Shown here: positions 35,559-51,600 of the stretch, one piece after another
Numbering within the stretch: position 1 is the stretch's first letter
Layout of the letters: every line of letters begins with the position of its first letter
Source of the DNA: Psoroptes ovis
Lineage: Eukaryota; Arthropoda; Arachnida; Sarcoptiformes; Psoroptidae
DNA length: 64,000 nt
Assembly: GCA_002943765.1 (NCBI GenBank)
Contig: PQWQ01000001.1
Location: 2,329,501 to 2,393,500, forward strand
Direction: 5' to 3'
Translations under genes and position numbers: made by a program
The notes under the pieces: generated by a model
Databases searched by the model: none
Told to the model about the DNA's origin: nothing
Seen by the model: only the letters and a program-made list of their open reading frames with translations

Positions 35559-38500
35559 ATCATTGAAAATATCGAAACATGATGTTACACCATATACATT
35601 TCATTTACATTCACAATTCGCTCAATTATTATCTCTAATTCGTAGAGGTCATTATGATGATTCTATTGATCTATTGCGAAGAGAGCCTAAAATACTTAAA
35701 TTACGTGATCGTATGGGACGTTCAGCTTTACATCATTGCGCCGATTGTTGGCCAATGTCACCGAATCGTCCAAATGTAAATGCTGATATTGGTCAAATAT
35801 TGATACGTATGATGCCAAACATTGTTGAATGGCAAGATCAAGAAGGAAATATTGCACTACATTTGGCTGTGATCAATGGTGATTTACCATTTGTTCGAAA
35901 ATTACTTCGATCAATGACATCCGCACAAATTAATATTGCCGATTATGAATTACATACAGTCATTCATTGGGCTGTGGTCAGTGGCCAATTAGACGCCATG
36001 ACAATGGCAATTGAGCATGGTGCCGATCCATCAACGCCAGATATTTATGGTGCATATCCATTACATTATGCAACACAAAATTTTTTCGACATGGCAACCA
36101 CTGGTAACAGCGTACAATCATCGATAAAAATTGGATCAACACGTCATTTATCCTCACAACAATTACAACAAATGCAATTGTTTGGTTCATCAACAAATAA
36201 TCTTCATCAATTGGAACCAATTCCGCTACTATTACCGGATATAAATTCAAAATCATCTTCTATTAGCCATCTACAACACCAAAAACAACAACCACAACAA
36301 TCAACAGCACAAGCAAGAGCCGAATCATTACGTATACTTCATTATCTATTGACTAGACCACAAATCGATGTTAATTGTATTGATAATGAACAACGAACAC
36401 CATTAATATGGGCTGCTAGTTCAGGTAAGTACTCGATTTCAAATATACAACCTTCATTTACAATTTGACCATTCATTTATTTTTTGTTTTGACCAAATTT
36501 TCAATCTTGTTACCATAGTATATGCCAGTTATTAATGGAAACAATTATTATTATTATTATTACAATTATTCATATACTAATGCACAACTTAACTAAATAA
36601 TTAATTTTTATTTCATAGTTACAAAGTTTTGTGATAGGTAATCTTGTATTGTTTTCTATGTACATGTGTATGTGTTTTGCTCCATTTAACTGACCAAAAT
36701 TTGTCCACAGAATCAGAATTTTTAATTTTTTGATGATTTTATGATAAGATAGGCGTTTTTAGCTGCATGTATTCATATTCATATAATAATTATTTAGTCC
36801 AAGGTAATTTTCTTTTGAATTATTAATAAATGAATAATGAATATTATATGAAATTTTGAAATAAAAAAACAAAACAATGCAAATAATATTAATTGAAATG
36901 AAATCATTTATGAATTCATATCGATACAATTATTATTATTATCATTGAATACTTTCAAATGAGTAAGTCTTTTTTCGGTGAAATAAGAATCATATAAAAT
37001 TTCATTCTGGTCAATTTGACTAAGCATAAGAATTTGTGAAATTTTTTTTCTTGTTTTTGAATAATTCATTATAACCTCATTAATCGGTAAATTTATACCT
37101 TTAATGCTAGACGAATTTTCATTTGATAACAATCAGGTTATGAATTATAATTATACACATTCGTACACACACAGTGAATAGCCAGAATCCAGAATGTGCC
37201 TTGACCTCGATTCTTGATAATTACATAATTCAAAATTTATAATTATCAAGAAATGAAAATTTATTGAAATCAAAACTCATTCATTCATTTCATTTGTTGT
37301 TTGAATGTTGTTGTTACACGCTTGACGACCATCATTCAAAAGAAAAATACATTGAATTTGTGTGTGTGTATTGCAGTAATTCTTGAATCTTTTGTTTTCA
37401 ATTTTTTTCAAATCTGCTTTGATCAAAGGCAATCATGATGCATTATTAGTATTGGTCAAATCGGGTGCCGAAATTTCACAACAAGATAAAGACGGTTTAT
37501 CAGGTAAATCAATGATATGATTCTAGATTCTTTTAGATTTAAATTATTCAATTATTATTTTCTATATTTTATTTGAATTATCTGACTATTAAGCATTGCA
37601 TTGTGCATCAAGTCGTGGACATTATCGCTGTGTTCATACATTGATTACAATGTGTGGTGCTGATGTACATCAATTAGATTCAGGCGGTTGTACGCCATTA
37701 TTTTATGCTGTTGCACTTGGTCATCCTGATTGTGTTCGTTTATTGATGGAATCAGGTGCAAGATTAGATCATCAAGATAATAAAGGTCGTACAGCTGCAC
37801 ATTGTGGTGCATCAAAAGGACAATTTGAAACATTGAAATTGTTGCATGAGAATGGTGCTAATTTATGGTTAAAAAATGTTCGCGGTGATTTACCATTACA
37901 TGATGCAGTTAAATCTGGAAGAGTTGGTAAATTTATTTTTAAATGTTATTCTTTTTCCCAAGTACAACTAAATAGATTTAATTATTTAAGATCTTGTCAA
38001 ATGGTTTTTGGATCAATCACCTGAATCGGTGAATGATGCGAATCATTACGGTAGAACTCCATTACATATTGCTGCATTTAATCATAATTTAGAAATGTGC
38101 AAATTACTCATATCATATGGCGCTAATGTAAATGCAATCATGAAAATACGTAATCAATATTTAACTCCATTAGAGGCTGCATTACAAAATGGTAACGATA
38201 TACGATCAGTAAATTTAGATGAATTATTAGAATATCTTCGAAGAAATGGCGCACAGTCACTATCACAAATTGATCGTCATCTAGTTGATCATAATATCGA
38301 TAAATTAAATGAAACCGATATAGATACGAATGCTAAATTCTTATTATCACCATTATCAGATAAAAATATGCCGACATCAATTAATGATCCACTACCACAA
38401 AAAGATTCATCGATCGCATTGGATCCATCATTATCGAAAATAAGATCACGAAGATCGCATGAAACGAATCGTGCCGAAGATCAAAGGCGTACTGGAACAA

Positions 38501-41500
38501 AAACAAAATCAGCACGGTTTGCTGATAGCGAAACAACTAAACTGCCTAATTTAGTACAAAATGGCCATGATAATAAAAGCCGTAATATTCCAAATTCAGA
38601 CTCTTCATCATCAACATCGACATCAACATCATCGCCACCAAATTCAATTATACATTCTGCTTCTTCACATCATCATAAGCATCATTTCAGTGAACATTTG
38701 AAAAATGTTCGTGAATATGAAACAATTTTAGATGATGATAAAAACAAAGATAATTGTCATTTGAAACATCATCCAACACATTTAAAACAAGCAATCATTA
38801 CAAATGTTTATTTGACAACTGCCGCACCAATAGCAACAACAAATGGAGCAATACCATTGACACCAATAGAAAATAAAGATGGTGAAATAACTTCGACTGC
38901 ATCAATAGCTACTGGCACAGCATTAGTACCGGTTTATTATGTCAAACGTGTACCACAATTGAAAAAAATTTCCACGTCACAGAAACGTACTAAAAAATTG
39001 AAAAAAACACGTATTATTGGTGATGGACAAGTTTCAGTGAAGCTTGAAACGCGCGATACATTTCAATCAACTTCTGGTGATTTACAACAAAAGCAACAAC
39101 ATCATGAAGAACATTTGTTCATACAAAATGAAATAATTTCTGATAAAAGTGCTATAGATTCGCGCGAAAATGACGGTGAAAATAAAGATGAAGATGCAGG
39201 GGATGAAGATGAAAATGAAGATGCGGAGGAAGAGGAAGGAGAAGATAAATTAAATCAAGAAGATGAAGAAAATAGTGAAATAATGATGACTGTTTTGGCC
39301 ACAAAAGAGCATGAAGAAGAAGTAAATGAAGAAAATGAAGAGGAAACTATCGAGGATAAAACACCAGATTCTGGTGCTGCAAATCAAATCACAGAATCGC
39401 AAGAAGTAATCGAAGATAAAAAAGATGATGGTGATGATGTAATGACTAGAGAAAGTTTATCGGCATCGTCATTTGAATCTACAGCCATGGATACTGTGCG
39501 TAAAGATTCAAAAATTATCAGTGATGATGATAATTCTAAAGATACTCGGCCAGAAATTCCACATGAATTGATACAACGTGACTTTGTTCAGTCTATCAAT
39601 CATGATGACGATCATGATCATGAAAATATCGATGAAGACAAAGATGATGATGGACGTAGAAAACGTTCTATCGCGAATATAATTAATGAGCCTAAATTAA
39701 CAGCTCAAAAATCAGTGGAAAGTTTGCGATCACCAAAGTTATCAGCTGCTAATTCTGTAGAAGAAGCAGAAGAAGAAGCGTCGACATCAATGAAAGATGA
39801 TGCGAAAGAAGATGCGAACCAAGACTTGGCAGATGAACAGCGGCCACTTTTAATTATTAAAATGACACAAAAAGTTGAAAAAGATGAAGACAGTGAACCA
39901 AGAATTGTAGATGTAACCAATGAGCAAGATGCGAATAATGCGAAGACGATTGATGATAACGTTTCGAAAAATGAATCAACTGATCATCAAACAGAAACTG
40001 ATGATCATTCGGAAGTGCATGAGATGGAAATTCGGAAAAAAGAAATTATATATAATGTTATTGATGATAATGTAGCATCAAAAACGGATGAAATAGCTAC
40101 TCAATCAGCTGATACAATGACTATCAATGAAGATGAAAATGAAAATGAGAAAAAAAGTATGGAATCGATAGTTGAACAGAAATCTCTGGAAATCCGAGAG
40201 GATCCGAATAAAATGGCGATCGAATCAAGTAGTGCACCATCATTGCATTCAAGTGATGTGGATGATAATTTAGATGATCAATCTCAGCAACAACAAGGTG
40301 AAGAATCGCATTTAAAACCAAGCGACGATGATCAATCATCTGTTATCAGACGTGGCTCATTTACAAAAGGCTCGATCGGTGAAATGAGTGTTGTTGATCG
40401 CAGAACAATCAAACAATCGATCAGTAGTGATAAAATCGTTGATAATACTGATGTAGTAAGCGATAATAAACAAGATTATCCCGCAGCTTCACCCGTAATT
40501 GAATCATCATTTGGTCCTGTTAAACAATTGAAAGGAAAGAAAAAATCTTATGATTACGTACGGCCAAAAGTCGATACATATTGGTCGGATGATTATTATC
40601 AGCATCATCAACAACAGCATCATATGAATCGTCGAGATCATTCACCTGGACAATTGATGGTAGCTAGTAAATATCATGATCGTTGTAAACATCCTTACCA
40701 CCATCATCATTATTGTCATCATGATAAATATGGAAGTATGGGATATTTAGCAACATCATCACATGATGATTATGCACGTATTGATCCAAAAATAATCAAT
40801 CAAACGGTGGAAAAATATTTACGAAAGTTTGTAGAGATATATGAAAATTTTAATTGTTTTCATATATTTGATTGAAATCTTTTTTTTTTTTTTTTTTATT
40901 CGTAACAGATATTATCTGGAAAGACAACTGTTTGAAGAATTGTATGATTTAAAACGCTATCAAATACGTACAGGACGTACAAATGAACCACAATCGGTTC
41001 GGCGTTTGGTCGATAGATTTCGTCGTGAAATGAAAGCACCGGGAATGGTCGATTTCAAAGGCCCATACACTTATCGTGCTTATGAAATGTATCTTTATGG
41101 TATGCATGAATTTTATTTTATGATTAAAATAATGAAATAATCCAATTTTTTTTTTATTAAAACAGATTTACTTCGACAATTGTCTCGTTCTAATCATAAA
41201 AAAATAGCTTATCTAACCAAAGTAAGCAATTGAAATTAAATAATTCCATGGAATGACTATGAATTTTTTGCTATATGATTTTTATTAGTCAATTAGTTAT
41301 GATGATTTAGCATCAAGTTTTGAACGTTTACAAGCTGAATTAAATGAATCTGCTGCCGCTGCTCAAATCTGTGATCATGTGCATCATCATCGACCAAAAC
41401 GACAACATGGCGAATATTATGCGAAAATTGCAGGCGTAAACGCTTCGGATATTTCATCTGAAACATCCGATTTTCCAAATGATCAACATCGACGTGAATA

Positions 41501-42401
41501 TAATGAAAAAAGAAAACGCGAATCGGCAACCACACGTCATCGTAGTCATTCAAGATATGATCCATTGCAAGATTATGATAGACATCCGCATGGTTTAGTT
41601 GTTGATTACAAATATGAATATCATAAATCACAACATCGTAGAGGGGATGATAAACGAGGTGAATTGGTTGATGTGATCTGTGAAAATCTATTTAAAAGCA
41701 CTGGTCTTCATGGATCTAAAATGGACGAAATGGCTGTAACAAGAAAAATAGTTCAATTATCAGGACAAGAAGATAATGGTAATAATAATAACAATGATGA
41801 TGTCGACATCAATAATGCTAGTGATAAGCCGGAAAAATCATCAATGAATGATATGAAAGGTGATGATGGCAACAGTGATCATGTAGCAACCACCGAACAA
41901 AAGGTAAGGTGGCCTAAACATTGTGATTGTAAAAATAATAGTTATAATAAGAGAGAATGTAATTACACTAATAATAATTATATGAATGACTATGATGATG
42001 ATGATGATGGATATAATTTATCTCGTTGTTCTATATATGGCCACCAAGGACTTTCACCATTAAATATAATTGAATCAAATTCAAATAGTCCAGTTAATTT
42101 AAATCGTCGATTGAAACGTTTAGCAAATAATAATTCATCAAATTCAAACAAAACAATTTCAAATGTTAAAAATAGAAAACCGAAAAGAAAAATATATTTC
42201 TTATCAAATGAGCCATATAAAGTGAATATACCTTGTGAAAATGCAATACATCAACGATGGCAACAAATTAAACAACAAGAACGTAAACGTAAATTGAATT
42301 CAAATTTTCGATTCAATAATCGACGATCTTCGTATACATCATCATCGATTGATTCAGATGTAACGCTATGGTTTGAATTGAATCAAAAATGGCGATCATA
42401 A
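35551..42401 (+). CDS. Ankyrin-repeat protein, inversin-like, with long acidic region and basic C-terminus
   Basis: Exons: 35551-36424, 37429-37503, 37594-37926, 37991-40826, 40909-41099, 41166-41221 and 41289-42401, giving 1,825 residues with all phases kept. Residues about 50-500 are a tandem array of ankyrin repeats, including GRSALHHCADCW, EGNIALHLAVINGDLPFV, DGLSALHCASSRGHYRCV, GRTAAHCGASKGQFETLKLL and GRTPLHIAAFNHNLEMCKLL. Array style and order resemble inversin-like scaffolds, but I cannot name an orthologue. Exon 4 then encodes about 850 residues rich in Glu, Asp and Ser, followed by YVRPKVDTYW and a His-rich patch. Across exons 4-6 runs a charged, conserved-looking block (YLRKYYLERQLFEELYDLKR). 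The C-terminus is basic. There is no signal peptide or membrane segment, so the protein is probably cytoplasmic. The exon 4 donor (AAA|GTTTGT) is weak. Confidence 0.78.
36425..37428 (+). other. Intron 1 of the ankyrin-repeat coding region
   Basis: A 1.0-kb intron, donor CAG|GTAAGT and acceptor TCAAAG, splitting a Gly codon. It contains only A+T-rich sequence and short ATT and TG runs; I see nothing else. Confidence 0.8.
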
Positions 42402-42660
42402 CAATGGCGATTAATTTTCAAAAATTTTTAAAAATTCAATGGATTTAATCGATTTTAGATTTTTAGATTTTCATTTCTCAAATACACAAACAAACAATTA
42501 TCAAATGATACAAATTTATCACTTGTTAACATTTTATGTGATAATTATCATCATTTTGGTTAGCAATTTTAATTTTTAATCAATTTTTTGTTTCGTATTA
42601 ATTAGAATTTTTATCTTAAATAATAATAAAATACGAAATCTTAGATTTGAATTAGAAAAT

Positions 42661-45600
42661 TTAATTGACTGGACAATTGTTCAGTGTAACTTCGCCTTCA
42701 ATTTTAGCATTGTTTAATGCTGGCACCATACCATTGATGCTTTCGATTCGAAGACAGCCAATGAAATCATCTTTCACATTATTCAGTTGTGTGCTTTTTT
42801 CTTCTTTCAATTTTGCCGGCAAACCACCGATATACAGAGGATTTTGCGTATCAGTCGATGATATACCTGCTTGTCCATAACTGATTTTTGTTATTTGTTC
42901 ATCGATCGTTAACATAACAATATTTTTCGTTTTGATCGCTTTAATTGTATGCCATTCACCGTCACATATGCCAGCATTATTAACATCATCACTTGAGATG
43001 ATTGGATCCTTGATAATGATAACAAGCAAAATTAATAAATGAACTAGAAGATGTCAGTTTACACAAATACTTACAGCTCCATTGTCAACTGCAAAGAAAA
43101 TTCTACCATTGTCCATGTACAGCACGAGATAGTCCGATTTGCCAAACACAGCGGCGATAATACCTGATGTGCTTCGAGCTCTTAATTTTACAATCAATGT
43201 GAATTCGACGCGAACCCTGAATTCATCATACAATCGTATGTAACCACCGCCATAATGGAAGAAATGACCATTTTCAATTTGTGATGAACACGGCGAAACA
43301 TCATATTCACGGCCATCTTTGAATTTAAGATCATAATCACGTACTTTGACATCGCGAATACAGCCAGCAAACGATGACATAGCATAATTGAAATTATTTT
43401 TATCGGCAGATTTCAAATGATTTTTTATCTGTGATCGCAATTCTTTCGGTATGCCACCAACAAATATTGGTGAATTAATATTCAACGACGTGCTACTACC
43501 AGTGGCCGATACATCGATTTCTTCTTGATCAACTCGTAACATACCGTTTTGTGATTTACGATTGAATGTAGCCGTATGCCATTGATCATCGCTGAAATTT
43601 GTATTAAAAACGCCAACAGCACGGCCAGAACCACAATCAAAACCATAATGAAGTTTATTGTCCAAGAAATAAAGTCCAACAAAGTCAATATTATTTTGCG
43701 ATGTTATGTAGAATAAAATACCAGTGGATTGAGTTGTTTTGAATTTAAGCTGAAAGCCGCTTTCACTTTCTAATCCTTTAGCGATATCACTCGGAATAGT
43801 AAACTCATAACGACTCCAGAGTGTATTACCAAATCTTTTTGATTCGGGATCAGAATCGATTTCTTCTTCAGGTATCGGTGATAAAACACAATTTTTCATT
43901 TTAGGTATATTCATTGGACGAGTATGTGATTTTGGAGTAGTATCAGGTGTGATTGCATCTTTGAAATCGGTCATTAATGAAAAGTCATCCTCATTCGCTG
44001 ATAGTGGACATTTTTTAAGCACAGCATTCATAGAATTATTTGAATTGGCAAAATTCAAAAATTCATAATTAATCGAAATATCACCAATACAACCGACAAA
44101 TTGTGAAAATAATTGATCATATCGATCATCAGGTATGCCACCAACATAAATGGTATCCATGCGTGATAAATCCATTGGATTATTAGCATCAATGCTAAAT
44201 GAGTTTAAATCATCCACATCCATATCCAGTGTTCTTTGATTGAAATTAATAGTAATATAATGCCACTTATTATCATTGTAATACAGTGAATCTGTACGTA
44301 ACAATTGATTATTACTTGTACGTAATATCAGCATACCTTCCGATAGATAAATGTTAACGAATTTATTCATATCAGAATCGGTGATGTGCAACAATAAACC
44401 AGATTTGATCAATGTACGGAATTTGAATGTTATTTGTATTGTGTCCATCAGTTCATTATCATTTTTAACGAAATCGAGTGTTCGATTATTGAATTCAACA
44501 TATGAACGTGTTTCCGCAAATGATGCAATACGTATGAATGTTGTACAACCCGTTGTTACACCGTAAGCTTCTTTATATTTCGATAGATTACGTAAAGTTG
44601 AACCAATTTGTAAATCTTTCAAACATCCATCGAATCCTTCTTTAGTGATTTCATTGTATAATGCATTGCCAGTATATTTGCCGATCCATATTTTATCATC
44701 GGTATTCAATTCACTAGTTAAGCCCATGGCAAAACCAGATTGTTCATCATAATTGTCCACTGTAATCAAACATTCTTTGCCTTCACGATTGATTTTAACT
44801 AAGTGCCAATTTCCATCATTATATGTTTTATCGGATGATACTTTAGTGAATGAACTTCCACTACCAAAATCATATTTAGCGACAACTTTACCATCATTCA
44901 ATTCGATTGAAAAATATGATCGTTTGTTTGGATGACCAATCAAAAAAAGCAAACCATTCGATGAAAATGTTCTGAATTGAAATGATAAAAATATTGTATC
45001 TTTTGGATTTAAATCTTCTTTGGATAGAATCATATAACTATTTCCATTGAATCGTATATTGTTTTCCGTAAATAATTCATTATCTTGTTCAGCACCTTGT
45101 ATATTTTCGGATGTTTTTGCATTCCAAAGACCAAGTGGTTCATTATCAAGATATACATTTGAAATAATACCGTAAAAATTACGATTACGGATTGTTGAGC
45201 TTAATTTAACATTTTTCGGCACACCACCTATAAATATTTTGGATTGATCTCTATCCAAATTAAATACACTAGCCGATCCGGGCGCAATTTGCTCTGATAC
45301 GGTTTTAACATCATCAGTAATTACAGTCAAACGAATCAATCGGCCAAAACGTTCGACAATAATTTGATGCCAACGATTATCATAGATATATTGTTGATCT
45401 TCAATAATCAACGGGTTACCAGCGCCAAGATCCCAAATGAGCACAACTTTACCACCTCTTAATTCCAAACACATATAATCATAGATGATTGATTTTCGTT
45501 TTGTTTTCGACAAATCCTCTGTTTCGATTACATTACGTTTTACTAATTCATTCGAAGCATGATCACCAATCGGATTACCAATGTATGTCAATAAACCTTC

Positions 45601-48600
45601 AGGATGTTCTCCTTTGAATCGCATTGAGAATTTATTGTATGTTGATGATTCAACTAAATTGGGTGGATTATTCAATTCAAGTACGGAGTTTTCACCAAAT
45701 CTAACACCAACACGCATATTGTTCGCTTGATGACGTGCTAATTGTATACGTTTTTTAAGATCAGCAATTTTATTGGATATATTTGATTGTTTACGAGCGA
45801 AATTCTTGTCCATTTCATTTGTTTCGTCCCATGTCGACAATTTTTTTATGCGTTCATTATCTTTAAAAAATCTATCGATATAATCTTGACTTTCTTTAAT
45901 GTCATTCACGAATTCTGGATAATTTTCAATATCTTTGGTGCGATCTTCTAATTGATTGATAGAATCAATTATGTTATTCACTCGTTGTTGTATGTCTTGA
46001 ACGGTTCGAGTAGCATTTTCAATATTGCTAATATCATTTGTAGCATCATTCAGATTGTTAAGATTTTGATCAATATTTTGAAATTGTCGATTATTTTCAT
46101 TCGATAATAACTCAGCATTATTGATAATTGATTCTTTTTCACGTAATTTACTCGATAATTCATTTAAATTCCTATCAATTCTCGTTGCTATTGGTTCTTG
46201 ATTAATTTCATTCAAATTCATTAAATCATCAGCAAAATCTTTTGAAGTATCGACATTATCTTTGAATTCATTCAATATTGTTTCACTTTCATCAACAATA
46301 TTGCTGATATTATTATATGCATTGGCCGCTTTCAATGGATGCATTGCTTGATTTTTTGTCGATAATGTTATTTGATTCAAATAATCACTTCGTTTAATTT
46401 GATCATTGGCATGTTGTTCAGCTTCAGTAACAACCTTATCTAAATCAGCCAATGAATCGATTGAATTACGCCGTTCTTGCAACAATCTTTCACTATCGAT
46501 AAGTCGTTTTTCTTGTTCATCCATATCGATTTTCATATTTTCTAACTCTTGAATGTTATCATATGTTTGATTTAATAATTTCGATGAATTTTCTGCGCGG
46601 ACATCAACCTCATTCATCAATGATTTGACGGTATCGATTTGTGTATTTATTTGATCCAATAGTCCACTATGAATGATTCGTTCAGCATCACTCATATCGA
46701 TACGAGCCATTTGTGTATAATTTTTCAATTCATTGATAGCATTTGTGATATTATTCTGTCGTTCACCTGTCATATCGATATCATTTTTCATTTCAGACCA
46801 CAAATCATAGAAATTATTGGCGACCCTCAATGTGTCATCAAATTCAGTATTATCTTTATCATATTGTGACATATAATCATCGACGAATGGCTTTTTGAGA
46901 TCAGCCAAAATATTTTCACTTTCACTAAGCATTGATTGCATATTTTGATTGATTGGATTATCAGCCATATTATTTTCGAATAATTGTATCGAATCTATGA
47001 TTTCAACAGTTGATTGAAGCAATGATTTAACGTTGGTGCTAATGTTAATCGAATCATTATATGAATTCATTGTTTTATTTAATACATCGATCGAATTTTT
47101 TTCTTGGCCATCAGCTTTAATATCCATTATTTCGGTATTATTCAATAATACTTCAGAATCGGTTTTAATTTTAGTAAAATTTTGTATGGCACTTTTCCTA
47201 TCGTCGGTTTCAGAAAATGTATCAGCCATTCTATTTTTAATTTCGAGGATTTGATTATTAACACTGTCCAATTTACGATATGCCAATACGGAACTTGATG
47301 TATTAGATGTTTGTGCATCAATGAATTCAATATCTTTGCCAATTTGATCAGCATCATCTAATAATGTGTGAATACAGTCGCCACATTCTTGACAACCACT
47401 TTCCGGTATCAATACCCAGCGATCTGGACATTTTTCGCATTTAGCACCGACCACACCAGGTAAACATTGACATTGACCAGTGAATTGATTGCATTGTTTG
47501 ACACGTGAATATTTTTCGTTACAACCACAAGATGTGCATCCATATTTACTGTAACCCCAGTAGCCGGGTGCACATGTGTCACAATTTTTGCCAGCAACAC
47601 CTGTCTTACATGGACATTGACCTGAATCATCACAATTGATATCATTCGAAGCTTCACCACAATTACACGGCTGACATCCTTGACACGTTGAAAATCCATA
47701 GAAACCGATGGCACATTGATCACAATTTTTACCTATCACATTTGATTTACATTTACATGTGGCCAATTTATGATCACAATATTCTGAACCACATTGATTG
47801 CATGAACATTCAGTGCAATTTTTCTGAACAATCGAATCACCGTAATGCCATTCAGCACATCGTTCACAATGATCACCAGTCGAATTGAATAAACATTTCT
47901 TGCATACTCCGGTATAAAGATCACAGCTATCCACATCAGTTGGATCAATATTGCCGTTACATTCACATTTTTGGCAGCTTTGACCGACAATCTGCGGTTG
48001 TCCCCAATGCCCAGCAGCACATATTTCGCACCTAGTTCCATTGTAACCATTTTTGCATGTACAACTCAACACTGAGCCAAGACTCGATACTTCACAACTG
48101 GTTGCAAAATTATTCGATATTAATGGTAATGGACATGCACAAATCATGCAGTCATTTGGTGTTCCTTGTGTCGCATTACCATAATAACCTTCTGAGCATC
48201 GTTCACACTGATCACCTTCAGTATTGAATTTACAATTGAAACATTTTCCAGTGATCGGATCACAATCATTTGAATGACCATGACAGCGGCAAGGTACACA
48301 AGCACCTAAATAAGGTCCATTTTGCATCCGAAAATAGCCTTCAGCACATTCTTCACACGATGTTCCACGATAATTAGGTGGACAAAGACATTGTTCAACG
48401 CTTGTAGCTGTACGTTTCGATATCGGATCAATAATTATTCGGCCAACACTTACGGCTGTTTCCATTTGAAATTGAAATTCGATGCCAATAGTGTCTTGTG
48501 ATGAATCAAAATATTTGATTCGCACATAAATGGCATTCAAATCTACTAATGTCATCATCAGTTGTTCACGTGTAACGCGTGAATTGTCTAATTTTTTGAA

Positions 48601-51600
48601 TTCGTTCTCCAGTAATCTTATATTTACGTTATATTTTTCATTGATAACAGGCGCTTCAATGTTTTCATATACTAATGTATAATTTTTGCCAATCAAAATG
48701 ATATCGGGCATTGACGATGCAGGAACATATTCACCATTATTTATTATTTTATTGATGATTTGATATTGAAATTCACCACCATATGAATGAATTTTATTGC
48801 CCAAATATTCATCAGGCAATGATATATACATTGATGATGAATGTTGTTGTTCATTGGCATCGTATTCAGGCTTCTCTCTCGAAAAACTAGTACGTATTAT
48901 GAATTTATTCGATTCGTAATCCATTTCATAGTCCTCATTGATTTTTAATTGACTTATGTCCAAAATATTATCAATTTTTGTGATATTAAGTAAATCGAAT
49001 TTTTCTGCAGACGGGATTTGAATTGGAACGAATTTCATCGATGATCCAGTGCAGCGATCAGTGTTACCAAAACAAAAACATTTGGTACAACCGTTTGGAT
49101 TATTTTCTTCAAGATGATATGAATCTGTTTTGCAACGATCACAATAATCACCATCGACATTTTTCTTACAATGACACCGTCCAGAATTTTTATCACAAAT
49201 TTCTTTAGTGGTGCCACGTATATCGCAACGACATAATTGACAATTTGGAAAACTGAAAAATCCTGGTTTACATCTATCACAAGTGCGTCCATCGATATTT
49301 TGCCGGCAAGGACATTGGCCAGTTTCAACATCACATCGTAGATCACGATTTCGTACACCTCGGGGATTACAAGCACAATCAACACAGCCAATTATACGAT
49401 CAAAACCGAATGTAAGTGGTAAGCATTTATCACAATCTTTGCCAGTCACACCTTTGGGGCAAATACAATCACCTGTTTTCCAATGACAAATAGCCGTCGA
49501 TGGACAATCACATTTTTTACAATTTGGCCAACCATAATATCCAGTTTTACATCTTGAACAATCACGACCAATAACATTTGGCTTACATTTACATTGTCCA
49601 CCAAATTTTTCACATTTATGATCATAAGATCCATCAATATTGCAATCGCATGGCAGTGCACCACCATTGAAATCGACAGTTGTAGAAAACACAAGTGATC
49701 GACAAAATTCTGACGTATTATTTGGATCCATATGATAATTATTTGTTATACACTCCTCCATTATATTCTTATGTGCATCTAATGGTCCAGATTGCAGTGA
49801 CTGATCATCGAAATTTTCAGCCGGAACAACCATCATATAATCTATGTAAGCATCAGATATGTTTGGTGAATTTTCATTGGCCGGGATTTTGAGTGTAACT
49901 TGAAAATTTTTTTGAATCGTAAAAGCAGTTGAATTCCATTCAGAATCTTTTTGCTTAAGCGCCACACGACATCCAATGTTATTAGGACAATGCTCTAGAT
50001 TTGCAACACCACTATAGAGATGTCCATTTTGAATCAAAGCATCGATATCGAATTTAGGACTGTTGGGTTGATAATAATTAAGAATAAAATAATATGGCCC
50101 CGGTTTTGGAACTGTACCACGTATGTCTATTGATTGCATTGAATCATTGAGATGAGCTAATGATGGTACCGCATCGACTCCCGGATTCACATGATTATAT
50201 TCAGGAAGCTGCTCAACTTGCGATGGATTATCATTTTCAGCTTCAATCTTTATAGCTTCAGGAATCAGTGGGAAATTCGATGGCGTACATTCGTTGTTTT
50301 TGTAATTACAAACGAAATTCGGCCTGACATAATCATATGACCAACGATTATCGAACGGTATTATGGAAATTTGATTAACATTCAAATCTTCTAATTTTTC
50401 ATTCGATAATGGTTGATCTATCTCATTCGATTTCTCATTTTCATACTTTGTTTCTCGTTTAATGCGCAATCGAAATGGATCATCTTGGACGGCATCGAAG
50501 GATAGTATCTTGCCATCATCCGTGGTGACCGCTTGCCGACAAACAAATAAATATGGGCAAGCTGATAAAATATTATCACTTGATATCGTTTGATTGCGAT
50601 TCAAATTCGTCAATTCCACTGATATCGGAATGGATTTATCAAGATTATCGGGTGTATGATAGTTAAGAACAATAAGATTTGTACCATTTTGTTCGGCAAT
50701 AAATTCAAATTCTAAATTTGGATTTTCTTCATTGATCTGGGCAAATTGTTCTTGGGAATTTAATTTTTCATTGTAATCGATTGATTCGAGAATTTGTGGT
50801 TTACTTTGTCCATCAGAATCATTCACAACAAACGCTTCCGACACTGGTAAATGCTTACTATTCTCCGGATATTTAGGATATGAATGCAATAAACATGTTA
50901 AATTATTAGGTGGATTAAATAGACATGGACCGGTTCTCTTCTCTTGAAATAAACTTGGATCATAATATGCTTGAGGAATCAGTACAATATAATCAAGGAA
51001 TAGATCAAATTTATCGGCTTGAAACGATAGCTGCCATGGTCCAACACCTAAAGATACCATTCCATTTGGATTACGTCCATTAATGTATAAAAGTTTTGGC
51101 TGAAGACTTGGTTCCATTGAAATTGGAACTGATTGTTCTTCTTCATTCATCCATTCATTTGGTGTGAATTTCAATACAGCATTCACTGGTTCACTATTTT
51201 TGTTGACATAATTAAGAATTATTTTGTAAATACTTGTCCTTGTTATGGTAATGTTTGTCAATATCTCCTTCTGTAATGGGTTGAAAATTGCATAACCTCT
51301 CCATGAGTGATTGGGGAAAATTTGTTCATCGTAACCGAATCTTGCCGGAGAGCCAGTAGGATTATACCAATCTTCAGCTTCATATTGAAATTGATAGAAT
51401 GTTGGAAAATATGCCGCATCCAAGGTTTCCGAGCAAGTTTTTCCTTTGATTCTTGATTTACATCGACATTGGCCAGTATATTTATCACAATCTGAACTAA
51501 TCGCGCCGCCAACATCACACTCGCAATCAACACATCCGAATAGTCGGGCCGAATCCAATTGATAAGTGTTAGGCTTGCACATATCACAATTTCGACCCTG

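Noticed and set aside
41904..41910. Strong donor-like AAAAG|GTAAGG inside the last ankyrin exon
   Set aside because: The frame continues open for about 160 codons beyond it to a natural stop, and no convincing acceptor restores a better protein.
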